A DNA stretch of 42,382 nt from Punctularia strigosozonata HHB-11173 SS5 (GCF_000264995.1 NW_006767449.1:486339-528720); one strand, 5' to 3'. Positions 22,891 through 37,330 are shown, numbered from the stretch's first letter. The notes: generated by a model not told the origin, from the letters alone. Made by a program: numbers and translations.

Positions 22891-23133
22891 GAAAAAAGAT
22901 GCCTCACGACCTCCTTTCCATCCGGGCAGGAATGAGTCGAAAAGCCTGATCACACAAACGAGAGGCATATAGACGGTGGGGGTCCCTTCTCGACTACACC
23001 GTGATATCCCAGAACCCGGCTGAAGGGTTTTGGAGACGTCGTCCACCCCTGGCGCGTCTGGAGTATCTGGAGCCTGTACGCGTTTGGTCCCTTCCGTCTG
23101 CGACGTTTTACAGAATCGTATCGCGGTTGCCTC

Positions 23134-23141
23134 CATATGCC
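23134..23141. repeat. Left target-site duplication, CATATGCC
   Basis: The octamer CATATGCC directly precedes the left inverted terminus at 23142 and recurs in the same orientation right after the right terminus (33193-33200). Eight-base duplications are reported for Zisupton/KDZ elements. Confidence 0.6.
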
Positions 23142-23172
23142 GAGAGCTTCGACGTTGGCGCGAAAAAGTTCA
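23142..23172 (+). repeat. Left terminal inverted repeat of KDZ element
   Basis: Matches the reverse complement of 33162-33192 at 22/31 positions without gaps; identical blocks are TTCGAC and AAAAAGTTCA. Confidence 0.6.
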
Positions 23173-23222
23173 TGAACCCCACACGTGAACCGGTCCATGA
23201 ACCGTTTGTGAACCGAGGAATC
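23169..23222. repeat. Left subterminal motif cluster
   Basis: Repeated forms of GTTCATGAACC, GTGAACCGG, CCATGAACCG and GTGAACCGAGG within about 55 bp. Related motifs are concentrated at the right end (33039-33172), so they probably serve as transposase binding sites. Confidence 0.6.
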
Positions 23223-23537
23223 TTGTCAGAATTTTTGTCATCCAGAGCAGAAATTTCTTAAACTCTTGGGAAATATATCTGAAAGTTTTATCGGGTCCAC
23301 GCACGCATCATCGCATCATCCCGCGAGTGGAACTCGGCGCCCTGGGGTGGCGCAGATCAGATCTACTCGGAGCCGCCCACGGATGGGCGTTCAATCACAA
23401 TTAACTCCCCCCTTGTGGCACACGAGTAGAGCCCCCACACTCGTTCCTGGGCCATTGTGGATTCACTTTCGGTGAATGATAAGTAGCGGAAGCTCCCAGC
23501 TCTTCGACAGTGAAGCCCCCAGCTCCGGCCCATTTCC

Positions 23538-25725
23538 ATGCTTCTCTTCCGCGATGTTGCGCTCAGGCTCTCGCGCGATTCCGACGTCTATGATAGTCTT
23601 CCTTGGGATTTTGTCCAGGACTACATACACCTCGCACGTGCTCTCAAGGATGAGATAGCGCTTGGACTGTCTGCTCATGGTCATCAGTCTGGACTTGTCC
23701 CTGCCGCCTTGCCCCTCTATGTGCATGAGTTTCTCAGGGATGCTCTGCAATCTGATGACCTTACCATCTTCCACTGCTGGACAGCCCTCCGTGATATTAT
23801 CTGGCATATGCCACTGGTCAAACTCACTCCTGAGCATCAACATCTCTTCTACCGGTATGGCTGTAGAGCCGGCTGTCATAAGAATGAGCGTCTTGGTAAC
23901 TCTTATCCATTGTCAACCACCAGTGCTCACTACTAAGTGCGCCACGTAGCACCGTTTATATTCTACCCGCCCATTCGAACATGCCAAACATGCCACGTTG
24001 AGCTCAAGAAGCACGAAAGGCATGCTGCCGTGTACTTCTCATGCAGCAGTGGCGCATATGCTGCTTATTCCTCATCTCTCGCATGCACAGGTGAGCAATC
24101 AGATCTTGTTCAGTTCGCTTGCTGTACATCTGACTCCCATGCTCAAGTCTGTCACTCACGATATTATCACAACTACTACGTCAAGGATGGCTGTCGGATC
24201 TACTATGGAGGCAATGTGGACGTCGTCCACTTTGAAGAACATTTCTTCATGGATCACAACCTATGTGAGCTCTTCATTTCACTCATGCTCTTTTCCTGGT
24301 GCGTACTTGGTCGTATTCTGTTTCCATGTCGGAGACCTCACCACGAACTGTTAGGGTGTCTGCGCACAATTGTGCAAATGTCTACAACCACACCCAAGTG
24401 GGTGATGGTGAACCTGATCGACGAAAGCCCCATACATGGAACCTGAATCTGACTTTGAGCAGCGAGCAGGTTTGGCACGCATTTTATGTGAGCTGTGTTA
24501 TCCGGGATCACGCCTCTCGAGGCGCCACTCTCGTTCTTTCCAACATCGGAGATCATAACTCAAGGCTCAAAGAAGTCCTCGAAGCGCGAAATCTGCGGAT
24601 CATTGAGATGGGGCAGCCAGAGCGGTCTCATGCCTGCAAAGCATGTGAGCGATTTATCCCTGGCACAGGTCATAACGGTCTCCGTGAGTGCTACTTTGCA
24701 CTTCTTGGTGACTGCCAAGCCTGACACTCCCAAGGTCCACTTCGCGCAGCCGTCATGGATGGAATCACTCTCGGCCATCCTTGTTGTTCCATTCACAACT
24801 GCACCCAACCACTGATCAACAACCGAGCGCACTTCTGTTTGATGCACGAATACATGAAATACGAGTGCAGCGTTACAGATTGCAACGCAATCATTCCGAG
24901 CTTGGAGTACCAGGCTGGATTCCGTACGTGCTCTGATCCAGACCACCGCGATTTGGAGCGTTCAAAGAGGGATCGTCAGAAGGCTTTCTTCCAGTTGAGG
25001 CGGCTTCTGCAAAAGCAAGGTATCGTGCAGCCGGCAGACTCAATGGACAGCGGCACGTCTATTGCTGAGCCTCCAGAAGATGAACCCTGTGACGGTAAGC
25101 CTGACGATGGCAATCAAGTGCCAAAGATCCGACTCGGGCGACGACGCACTCACAACGAGCAGCTCATTTTCTGCTGCTGTGGTGTTATCGCAGCGCGCGC
25201 AACAATGTTCGGGGCAGAGTCTATCACAGGTGCTAAGGTACGGAAATACCGTTTTGTAGTGATTGTACTGTGACATTAACTACATGGCAACAGGATTTTG
25301 TCAAGTCCGTTTGCGGATTCAAAGCAGATAACATGTGGGACATCCTATTCTTTGACAACAACTGCGGACTTCAGGGACACGTTCGAACGAATGAAGAAGA
25401 TTCGGAGTTCTTCCGTCGAACTATCCTCTGTGTGGATGTATTCCACTTCAAGTCCAAGCACAAGACTACCGACGAGTTCTGTCAGAAGCATTGCAACCCG
25501 GCAATGTGGACAGAGTTACACGACGATGCGGGCAAGTGGCATTTCAACTCCTCTGCGGCGGAACAGGGCAACGTATGGCTTGGAGGTTACCAGGCGATCG
25601 TACGAGATATGCTTCCACATCGATATAACTTCTTCTTAGACGAGATGATCATGCGTCGTAACGAGGTCACAATCAGGAAGCTTGAGGAATCGGGCATGGT
25701 GCCTTATCATGTCCCTAGGTATTAA
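23538..25725 (+). CDS. CxC5-CxC6-KDZ transposase-type protein
   Basis: Six exons: 23538-23895, 23950-24090, 24148-24298, 24355-24683, 24735-25237 and 25294-25725; introns of 51-57 nt, intact 637-residue product. An N-terminal helical region (MLLFRDVALRLSRDSDVYDS) leads to a CxC5-like zinc cluster (about 125-190: YPPIRTCQTC, FSC, ACTVCHSRYYHNYYV). A CxC6-like cluster follows (about 341-400: GHPCCSIHNC, HFCLMHEYMKYECSVTDC). The C-terminal third is the KDZ catalytic-type core: FCCCGVIAARATMFGAE, FFDNNC (Asp515), DVFHFKSKHK (Asp542), FCQKHCNP, SSAAEQ (Glu584) and FFLDEMIMRRN. CxC5/CxC6 are named for their association with KDZ transposases. It probably mobilises the surrounding 10-kb element. Whether this compact form is catalytically complete or needs a longer KDZ partner elsewhere is open. 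Confidence 0.85.
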
Positions 25726-26288
25726 TTCAATTGATATTACAGGACACATGAATGTACAAGGACGGCTGTCTTGGAAGAATATGTAGGTCGGGGAAAAGCG
25801 CAATATGGCGGAGTGTCCGAGCGAGGAGAGGCGCCGTGATTGAGAAGGCAGGCCCGCCCCTGCAATGAACGACGGCGCAGGGTTCCCAAGATGGCGCGTG
25901 GCATCGTCGAAGGCCTGGATGAAGGAGACGGCGGTGGTTGATGAGCTCGGTGTGCCGGCGTTGAAGAGAGCAGGCCGGGCGCGGAGGTGAGAGCATGCCG
26001 ACATGCACGTTGGAAAGCAATAGCGCAAGGCGCTGCCAATCGTGGTAGCGCACTCGCGCGATCGTCAAACATGAGACGGGCGCGGCGTGGTCGAAACGCC
26101 GGATCGGCTGCGGCAAGTCGGTTGTGGATGGGATGACGGGCGCCGTTGACAGGTGGATGCCGATGGTGGATTGGGGTATGGGGGTGGGCGGGGGAATAAT
26201 AAGTGAGGGCCGTCTGAGTGGGGTGCGAGGAGATGAGAGGAGAGACGGATAGAGACGAGAGGTGAGAGTATAGCGGATGTTGTCGAAG
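25726..26288. other. Spacer inside KDZ element
   Basis: No supported gene. Minus-strand frames across it are Pro/Arg/Ser-rich and look like GC shadows. Confidence 0.4.
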
Positions 26289-27015
26289 CTAGCTGCAGCC
26301 CGGGTAATAGGCGCGCTCGCGCTCGAACGTGCGCGGATCGTCGGCAGTGAACGGGAGCGGGTCGAGCTTGAATGGGTTGAAGAAGGCGTCGTCGACGTCG
26401 ACGTAGACGCTCGCGAGCGGCTGGCACTCGGCCGGGAGCGGGACGGACGCCGGGTCGACGACGAGCGCGGGGAGAGACGACGTCGAGCGGGCCCAGGGCG
26501 TGAGCGGCACGTCCGATTCGTCGTCCGAGGTGTCCTCGATCGCGTCGGGCATGGGCAAGTCTGCGTCGTCGTCGGCGGGCGCATGCGCGAAGGGCAGTGC
26601 GCCCGCGTCGGGCGGTGAGATAGAGGCGCCGACGTCGGAGCTGAAGTAGTTGAAAGAGGTGGCATGTAGAGGCTGGTACGGCGCACGGGATAGCGACGGG
26701 TGCGGGGGGCGAGACAAGGAGGTCATCTGAAGACGACGAGGGCGAGGCGAAAGGCGTGAGCTCGGCGGCATTGTCGTCCTCATCTTCGTCGACGGCTAGC
26801 GCCGCGACTTGAGCGCCTATTTCCGCATCGTTCTCCGCGTCATCGTCACTCAGGTTCTCGGGCAGCAAGTCCAGCCACGCGTCCTCTGAGCCACGTTTAT
26901 CGGAGGCTACCAGCGCGGCGACGTCGGGGAACACGAAGGACTCCCGGAGGCCATCTTCGGCCTCGTCTTCCTCGTGCACACGTTCTTCTTCGTGTCCGTC
27001 TTGTTTCGGGCGCAT
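26289..27015 (-). CDS. Acidic, disordered ORF in KDZ element (uncertain)
   Basis: On the minus strand a coding-looking acidic frame runs from the ATG at 27015 (MRPKQDGHEEERVHEEDEAE, then LLPENLSDDDAENDAE) to about 26710. A second acidic frame, offset from the first, runs to the stop at 26289 (DDDADLPMPDAIEDTSDDES, ending ERERAYYPGCS). They could be two exons, but the only GT-AG candidate between them (about 44 nt) has a poor GTCTCG donor, so an indel is equally possible. No domain was recognised. Inside the transposon it could be another cargo gene or a remnant. Confidence 0.3.
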
Positions 27016-27260
27016 GTGCACGTAGCGCTGCACCGGTCCTTATCGGCGACGGCTGGGTGCGAGCGCACAATCGAGGTTTTCAGCAGCACCCATCGGTGGA
27101 GGCTGCACGAGTCCTTGCACCCCGAGCTGGACACCGACTGCAGCTTGCTGCGGGCGAGGCTGGAGAGCGAGGAGGACAGAGACGGAGGCGGGCAGCGACG
27201 ACATCTGTCTAGCCTTCGGTGCGCGGGGACGGGAGGGAGAGGGGGCGGTGCCGGGGCAGG

Positions 27261-27312
27261 ATGGCGGAGCGAGGGGCGGGATGGCGGAGCGAGGCGGGAT
27301 GGCGGAGCGAGG
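27261..27312. repeat. Three copies of ATGGCGGAGCGAGG
   Basis: The 14-bp core occurs at 27261-27274, 27281-27294 and 27299-27312 with short G-rich spacers. Confidence 0.75.
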
Positions 27313-27955
27313 CGGGTTGGACCGCATATGCTCGCATGCGCGGGCCTGCAGACATGAGTGAAGGAAGGGAGACGACGTGGTAGCCAGAACACGGCTCTTT
27401 TACGCGAGCGGGAGGGCTAGGGCGTGGCGGGGTTCGACGGTCGTCCGGAAGGCTGGGTGTCGTCGGCGCACTGTTGGCCAGCTGCATTCCCGCCTATTCG
27501 ACCCGCCCTATGCAGCCTTGCGCATATCTCTGTCGGGGGCCTCGTTGCCTAGTGCCGTGATCGTCGATGCGCAGCGCCTACATAGCGCCGTGGCATCTTC
27601 GCTGCGATGCGTCTGCCCCGCAGAGTGGCGAGCCGGCTATGAATGGTATGAACAAGCCGGATGATGGTTATGCAACGAATGACGTACGTTATACCAGACA
27701 TCGTGCCTCTCCTTGGTAGGCGCCGTGATTTTCACCTCGCGTTGAGGTTAGACGCCACGGCGCTGTGTTGATAAAGACCGGGCGGCATGGGGTTACGATC
27801 GAGAGCGGATCTCGGGGGAGGCGTGGAGGAGGAACATTGGCGGCATGGTGTATGGGCTCTTGTCAGCGCCTCGGGCGGAGCACGCAGGACAAGGCAGGCA
27901 GGATGGGTTACGACACGATGGGCGCATGGCGGCATGACGCGACCGATTTGGCCAT

Positions 27956-27980
27956 GCGTCGCGTCGCGTCGCGTCGCGTC
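27956..27980. repeat. GCGTC pentamer, five tandem copies
   Basis: Perfect simple repeat of five units, CpG-rich. Confidence 0.8.
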
Positions 27981-28254
27981 GGGACGCGCTCATCGTGATC
28001 AACCATTGCCGCGTTGATTGAGAATTACCTCCGGGGTACATAAGCGGCCGCGCGCTGGCTGCTCAGCATGCTGGCTGCACGCAGCGCGCGCATGGCCTTT
28101 AGAGCAATCGAAGGCATTTTCCGCGGGCGCCCTTACCAGCTAGGCCACGCGCGCGCTGCATGTAGCCCGCATGTGTCGCCTCCAGCCCGATGCCTATTAG
28201 GGTCAAGGGCCCAGCTTACCTGCCACCATCGTCGACGTGCCCCAAACTCTCGAC

Positions 28255-29778
28255 ATGCCCCCAACTCTCGACATGCACGGCCTCGACAACGCACAAAGCC
28301 GCACGACCTCTGCGCCGCCGACGGCGCAGCACATTCGGTGTGACTTCGTCGACACTGGCTGCCTCGTTGAGGAGCTCGGGCTCATCGACTCGCATGCGTG
28401 GGCCCCCGAAGGCGATGGCTTTGCAGATCTCTCAGATCTCTCCGACTTGACTGATTCGGAGGATGAGCTGCCCAGTGGCAGCGTGCAGACTGGGACCGAT
28501 TCAATGCAAGGGTGAGCCTCCTCCCTTGCCATCTACCCGGCCCTGCTCAACCGGCACACGCAGGCTCTTCAAAGACAAGGTCGAGCTTACAAAGACACGA
28601 AGGTCAAAAAACCAGCGAGTCCGAAACCAGGGCCGGAAGCGAGGACGGTTCGACCTCCATGCGTCGTCAGACCAGCATCTCGAAGTCGATCATTCGGTTG
28701 AAGCGCATGCGCAAGCCAATGCGCAGGGGTCGTACGTAGCCAGGTCGAAGGTCATCTCCTTGAAGCCTGCCTCCCCGACGCTGGTAGGCATGGGCAGCGG
28801 GTGAGCAACACCTGCTTGAGACTCTGCGGCTCTGAGCTCTTGCGCTAATTATGCCTGGCAGCGGCTCCGTCTCCGTCTTTGATCATGCCCGTCGACTCGT
28901 CGTGTATCGGGAGACAGTTATATCGTCGACATCTACGATCAACGAGTGCCTTCTTTCTGCCCAGCAGCGCCTGCGCAGCTCGGGTAAGCCGGCGTTTGTC
29001 AAGGCCGGCGACAAAGCATCAAGAGGCCCGTTTGACCAATACTTTTTCTCACTCCACCGGGGGTCTACCAGGGTTCGTGCTGCTGCTGCGCAGCCAATCA
29101 ATCAGCTCACGCATGGCAGCAGACACCTCGAATGTCTGCCAGCTACAAGAAGAACACGGACCTTGCAGAAGAGCTTCTGCAAATCCTCGAGCCCGTCAAG
29201 AGGCTCGTGAATGGTGCGACAACCTCTACCTATTCAGATTAGCCCTGCTCATGGGCCTGCCAGCAACGTTCAGGAGGAAGTGGCCTCGGCTGCATCAGCG
29301 GTACGCCGCTGCCTTGGACTTCATCCAGCAGCATGTCCAGGGCGCCAAGCCCCTTTTTGGCGCCTTCGCCTCATTTGCCATCAACATGGATGGCGTCATC
29401 TGTGATATTCACCGTGATAGCCAAAACTTCGTGACCGGAATCTGCGTCGTGATGCCCTTCGGCGACTTCCAGCCATCGGCGGGTGCTTGCCTTGTCATCG
29501 AGGAGCTCGGCCTGTCCTTCGAAGTGGCGCCAGGCGTCGCCATTTATTTTCCAAGTGCGCTATATAACCACTACAACACTCAGCTCTCCCAGATGGGCGT
29601 GAGGGGATCCCTCGTCCTTTGGACGGGAGGGACGCTGATTCAATGGGTGGATTGCGGGGGCAGGGCCAAGTGTGAGATGCCTGCGGAGGACAGGGCTCGG
29701 TATGAGTTGTCGGCGAGGGATCGGCTTGGTGAGGGGCTGAATCTTTTGTACCCTGACTCGTTGACTGTAGAGTATTAA
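28255..29778 (+). CDS. TET/JBP-family 2OG-Fe(II) dioxygenase
   Basis: Five exons: 28255-28511, 28564-28800, 28862-29072, 29120-29213 and 29264-29778, introns 47-61 nt; phases close to 437 residues. The N-terminus is acidic (DLSDLSDLTDSEDELPSG) and then basic (RVRNQGRKRGRF). The C-terminal domain matches the fungal TET/JBP pattern: WPRLHQRY, LFGAFASFAINM, H316-x-D318 (HRDSQN), GICVVMPFGDFQPSAGACL, PGVAIYFPSALYNH with His369, and VRGSLVLWTGG with Arg380 as the likely 2-oxoglutarate anchor, then LIQWVDCGGR. The family oxidises methylated bases in DNA (5-methylcytosine to hydroxymethylcytosine and beyond) or thymine in kinetoplastids. Activity here is inferred, not shown. It lies in the KDZ element, convergent with the gene at 29974. 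The 29073 and 29214 donors (GTTCG, GTGCG) are weak, so the middle region is the least certain. Confidence 0.82.
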
Positions 29779-29973
29779 GCTGATTGCGGCCGCTGTACGA
29801 ACATGTCAAAGCAGCAGAAACTTCATCACGGAATCTTTGCTGTGGTGCCGTTGGAGACTTTCGGTCGTCGGTGGACGCCTGGGTTGTCATCGAGGGCTCA
29901 GCTTTAGCCTATCTATCGTAATTCACGCCATCCATATGATAGAATACAGTTTACTTTTTATATCAACATACAA
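29779..29973. other. Convergent 3' intergenic region
   Basis: Only 195 bp separate the stop codons of the dioxygenase and the large minus-strand gene, so their 3' untranslated regions may overlap. Confidence 0.5.
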
Positions 29974-32900
29974 CTAAGCAGGAGAGGATGGCTGTGATGT
30001 TATACAGGATGATTGTGTAGACGAAGGTGTCTCGTCGGCCCGTGCAATGCTAGCTCGCTGGACAAGGGCCAGCGAGTATGGTAGATCCTCGTCGGCATCA
30101 TCGTCTTGATGAAATATATCACCGTACTGCTTGCTCATCTTCAAGATCCGAGCTGCGGCTTCTCGATTAAGGCCGAGGTCTTGTTGAGCAAGGAGAAGAG
30201 CTGTTTCCGGGATCATGATATGCAGAACAAGGTCAGGAATGGACAAGCCACTCGAAATCATGCCTGCCGGACCATGGTCGAACAGAAATCGGATAACTGT
30301 CCCCATAATGGCTGCTCCTTTCTCGCCGAAGCTGTGAGCGAAGTTGTGAATCTCATTAGGCTGATCAAGCTGTGAGGAATGACTCACTATCCACTGCTGC
30401 CTGAGCCTATGACTTCCCTGGCTCCACGCCGGTGTATGGAGAGTGCTGAGTCGTAGAACTCCGAGTTCATAGGATTGCTCCAGATCACCTCTAGCTTCGA
30501 ACGGAGTGCCTCAACTCGAGGGCCTAAATCAGCCCAGTTGATTTCCATTGGCCAAGGCGGAGTCTGTCGTTCATATCTAGCCTCCAGCGCATGACGGATG
30601 CAGAAGGTGAGGGTGGCCGATGAGCTCTGAGTGCTTCCAGACAGTAGAGATCGCTGAAGATAGAGAAGTGGGGTTGATGGACGTGCGGGAAATTGACCAG
30701 AGCAATACGAGCAGGTGTGAATAGTGAGTGCTGAAGGACAATTAGTAATGGACTTTTTCTGAGAATAAGATCGAGGGGCATACCTGTTGAATCTTGTTGG
30801 CTAGTAATCTCGCAAGCCTTGATCGATGTCTTCTCCAAGCTAAGGCGCCTTTCAACAACCTGTACAAGGTTCTTCCACAGGCCATTAGCCTTCTCGATGT
30901 CTTCTGGCTGAGCGTTACACCAAACATGTGTGTAGTGTTTGTACCATGTACCTTTGACGTGCTCACCGCAGTTGGGAAACGCAACACGGAACCTCTGCTG
31001 GAGTGTACCACCTAGGCCATCGAGCTTCTGAAACCCTTTCTCCATGGCTTTCAGCGATCGAAGTGGCCAGAGACTCCGCTTGGATGTCGGCTCAAGAGAG
31101 TCCTCAGTGAGATCTATGATCTCAGGCTTTGACTGACAGGGAACAGCAGAAGGGAGTGGTGGCCCAGACGCAGGAGACAACCGTCTAGACACACCTCCAA
31201 CTTCAGCGCACGCCGCCATAGTGAACGGATCTGACACGCTATCAAGGTCACTTGAGGAAATCAACAGTGGGGATGCTGCAGGCGAGTCTGAGCCTGTTGA
31301 CAGAGCAGGCGTGACGGTGGAAGAGTGGTCCGTCAAGCACGGGGGTTGATGGGGTGTCTTGGGTAGGATGCCGTAAGTTAGGGGAGTAATTCGAGGACGG
31401 ATAGACCGGGCAGGCGACAATGTCAAATCACCAAAATTGGCTGGCCGCTTTTTCGGTTTTCCTTGATAGCTGATTGAAAGAATCTCCTGGGACATACTGA
31501 TCCCATCCCCGACACCGCAAATACGGTAGAGTAGAATATCGGAGTCCGAGACATCACGAGAGAAGTCCATGGTCTGAGCCTCCCACTGATGAGAGCCCAC
31601 AACGTAGGTTTCCACGACGTCGATATCAGCAGGGAGTCCAAGGGTCTGTCGAACAGACAAAGGGCAGTCTCCAAGAACAAAGAAAGGCCAGTTCGAACAT
31701 CTCAGGCTCAGACGCTTTGCCAGCCGGCCCTCCTGTTGCAGGCAGATATCAGTGATATCCTACAAAGGCAGGAATGTGACACGAACCTCTGCCCACACAA
31801 CAAGGGATAGGTTCTTCTTTGCTGATTCTTCCGCAGCTTTCTGCTCAGCTACCCGTGTAGATCGAGTGACGTAGGCGTCCTCAGCACGTTTCTGGGCATC
31901 GTAATGCTCTGGAGCAAGTGGCTTGGAGCCATCGTACCAAGCATCTCGATCTGCCACTCGCCCAGTCTGATCAATTCCAGTGTCTGCGACATGGAGCGGT
32001 GTGGAACCAGCACGAGACTTCGATGATGTGGACTGGCTAAGCTCCTGAGCCCTCTTGATATGGTTTTTGACTTTGCAGCTGCGCTTCTGAGAGATCTGCC
32101 ACGCAGCACAATCATCGATGCAGTATCGCATGGTGCATAACTCCGTGCCTTTCTTCGGTCCCAAGGCCCGAGCATTGCACTGATGGCCACGGCACCTATG
32201 ATCCCATCCCGCAGACGGAACCTTCTCAAATGAAGGCTGGGATGTGCCGTTCGCGGCAGGCTTTGGTGAATTGTCGCCAGAGTGTTCAGCAAGAGTAGGG
32301 TCAACCGAAGGCTCAGAAATGAATGTAACAGTCTCTGAAGATGAGCCACCGGTCAAGGAAGCACTGTCACAAGTAGTTGGAGATCCAACACGATCAGGGG
32401 TTGGCGGCGCAGAAGATGGATGTATCGATGGGTCCACAGGAGCGAGATCACGACGCCATCGGTGGAAATGACGAGAAGTCGGATCACCAGACTTCCCTGT
32501 GCACTGAATATGCAAGATCAATATGAGCGCATGGCACAAAGGGCAGTTGTGAAGCTTACAATCTCGTACCACATCCCAGCATGAGAGGGATTCCGTACAC
32601 CGCGGCAGAGAAGGACCTTGATCTCGGATTGGCATCGATGTGCAAGGTCACTGGCAAGAGGTTCGCCACAGACTCTGCCAGATACAGGCTCTATAAACGA
32701 GAAGCTCGGTACAGATAGCATGCTGGCTAGTAGGAGTTGAGACAAGCGAGCAAGATGTCGTTTCGGGGGCGGGAGGGTCGACTTCGATGTCGGAGGGCAC
32801 TCAACGTCCATAGACGTCCTCTTATAAACCCAAAGTGTTGCGCCTGCGCCACGGGCCATGCAAGCCACCCTGCATTGGGCATACTCTGGTGGAACAATCG

Positions 32901-33027
32901 TGAGGCCATGCTCGTGGGCGAGACGGCAGAACTGTGGTGGCGGAAGTTGAATCCACCAAGGCACACCGAGGCTCCCAACCACTGTCGCCCACCTGTGGAG
33001 CGGTGGGGCGGGATGATTGTTTTGCAT
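29974..33027 (-). CDS. KDZ-element companion protein with SUMO-interacting motif, 950 aa
   Basis: Five exons: 33027-32560, 32503-31783, 31734-30784, 30730-30414 and 30369-29974, closing to 950 residues. The first exon carries scattered cysteines (CRLAHEHG, CRVACMARG). A cysteine/histidine cluster follows (CRGHQCNARALG, ELCTMRYC). Next comes a conserved-looking block, FVLGDCPLSVRQTLGLPADI, then a disordered region with a textbook SUMO-interacting motif (EIIDLTED, near residue 600). The C-terminal third has CSYCSGQFPARPSTPLL (about 720), a helical stretch and IMIPETALLLAQQDLGLN. Similar proteins recur in Agaricomycete genomes, but I cannot name a function. Its position at the right end of the element, reading inward, points to a cargo or accessory role. 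Two splice choices are weak: the 31782 donor is GTGTCA, and the 30413 donor GTCATA starts a 44-nt intron. Confidence 0.62.
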
Positions 33028-33038
33028 TGCACCAGAGT

Positions 33039-33172
33039 GTTCATGAACCGCAAGCGGTCATGAACCTGGAAGTTATGAACCCGGCGTAGGTTCACTAGTT
33101 ATATATCACGTGGGTTACAGGAGTTCACCGAATGTTCATAAACCGGGTTCATAACTGTCCGTGAACTTTTTA
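33039..33172. repeat. Right subterminal motif cluster
   Basis: At least eight variants of TGTTCATGAACC, GGTCATGAACC, GTTATGAACCC, GGTTCAC, GAGTTCACC, TGTTCATAAACC, GGTTCATAAC and GTGAAC in both orientations, echoing the cluster at 23169-23222. Confidence 0.6.
33098..33112 (-). promoter_or_regulatory. TATA box and CACGTG box of the companion gene
   Basis: On the minus strand TATATAAC (33105-33098) lies about 70 nt upstream of the ATG at 33027, next to a CACGTG E-box-type hexamer (33107-33112). The promoter therefore sits within the terminal region of the transposon. Confidence 0.45.
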
Positions 33173-33192
33173 ACGCTGGTGTCGAACTTCTG
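33162..33192 (-). repeat. Right terminal inverted repeat of KDZ element
   Basis: Inverted partner of 23142-23172, 22/31 identical, ungapped. Confidence 0.6.
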
Positions 33193-33200
33193 CATATGCC
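33193..33200. repeat. Right target-site duplication, CATATGCC
   Basis: Direct copy of 23134-23141, abutting the right terminus. Confidence 0.6.

Positions 33201-37330
<4,130 letters not shown>

Larger units (their letters stand above)
27016..28254. other. GC-rich spacer inside KDZ element
   Basis: No supported gene over 1.2 kb, but it holds two short tandem repeats (27261-27312, 27956-27980). It includes the upstream region of the dioxygenase gene, with several upstream ATGs (28068, 28190). Could contain regulatory DNA or decayed cargo. Confidence 0.4.
23142..33192. mobile_element. KDZ DNA transposon, about 10 kb, with TET/JBP cargo
   Basis: Ends: 23142-23172 and the reverse complement of 33162-33192 align without gaps at 22 of 31 positions, including TTCGAC and AAAAAGTTCA. 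Both ends abut the direct octamer CATATGCC. Inside both ends lie clusters of short GTTCATGAACC / GTGAACC motifs. Cargo, left to right: a CxC5-CxC6-KDZ gene (plus), an uncertain acidic ORF (minus), a TET/JBP-type dioxygenase (plus) and a large gene with a SUMO-interacting motif (minus). The genes are intact by my models, which suggests a fairly young insertion. Assignment to KDZ comes from the encoded protein; the boundaries come from the sequence. The termini are imperfect, so the exact ends could be off by a few bases. Confidence 0.7.

Noticed and set aside
23937-24446. Reading the KDZ gene straight through 24091-24147 and 24299-24354
   Set aside because: The frame happens to stay open at the first site, but splicing brings ACTVCHSRYYHNYYV and FSWVSAHNCANVY together, which fits the CxC5 pattern better.
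26065-27033. Uninterrupted 322-codon minus frame
   Set aside because: After about codon 110 it becomes Arg-rich and repeat-like, while an offset frame is acidic and protein-like; the long frame is at most half real.
31760-31786. 27-nt intron at the second junction of the companion gene
   Set aside because: Too short for fungal splicing and it puts the next exon in the wrong frame; the 48-nt intron 31735-31782 restores the frame.
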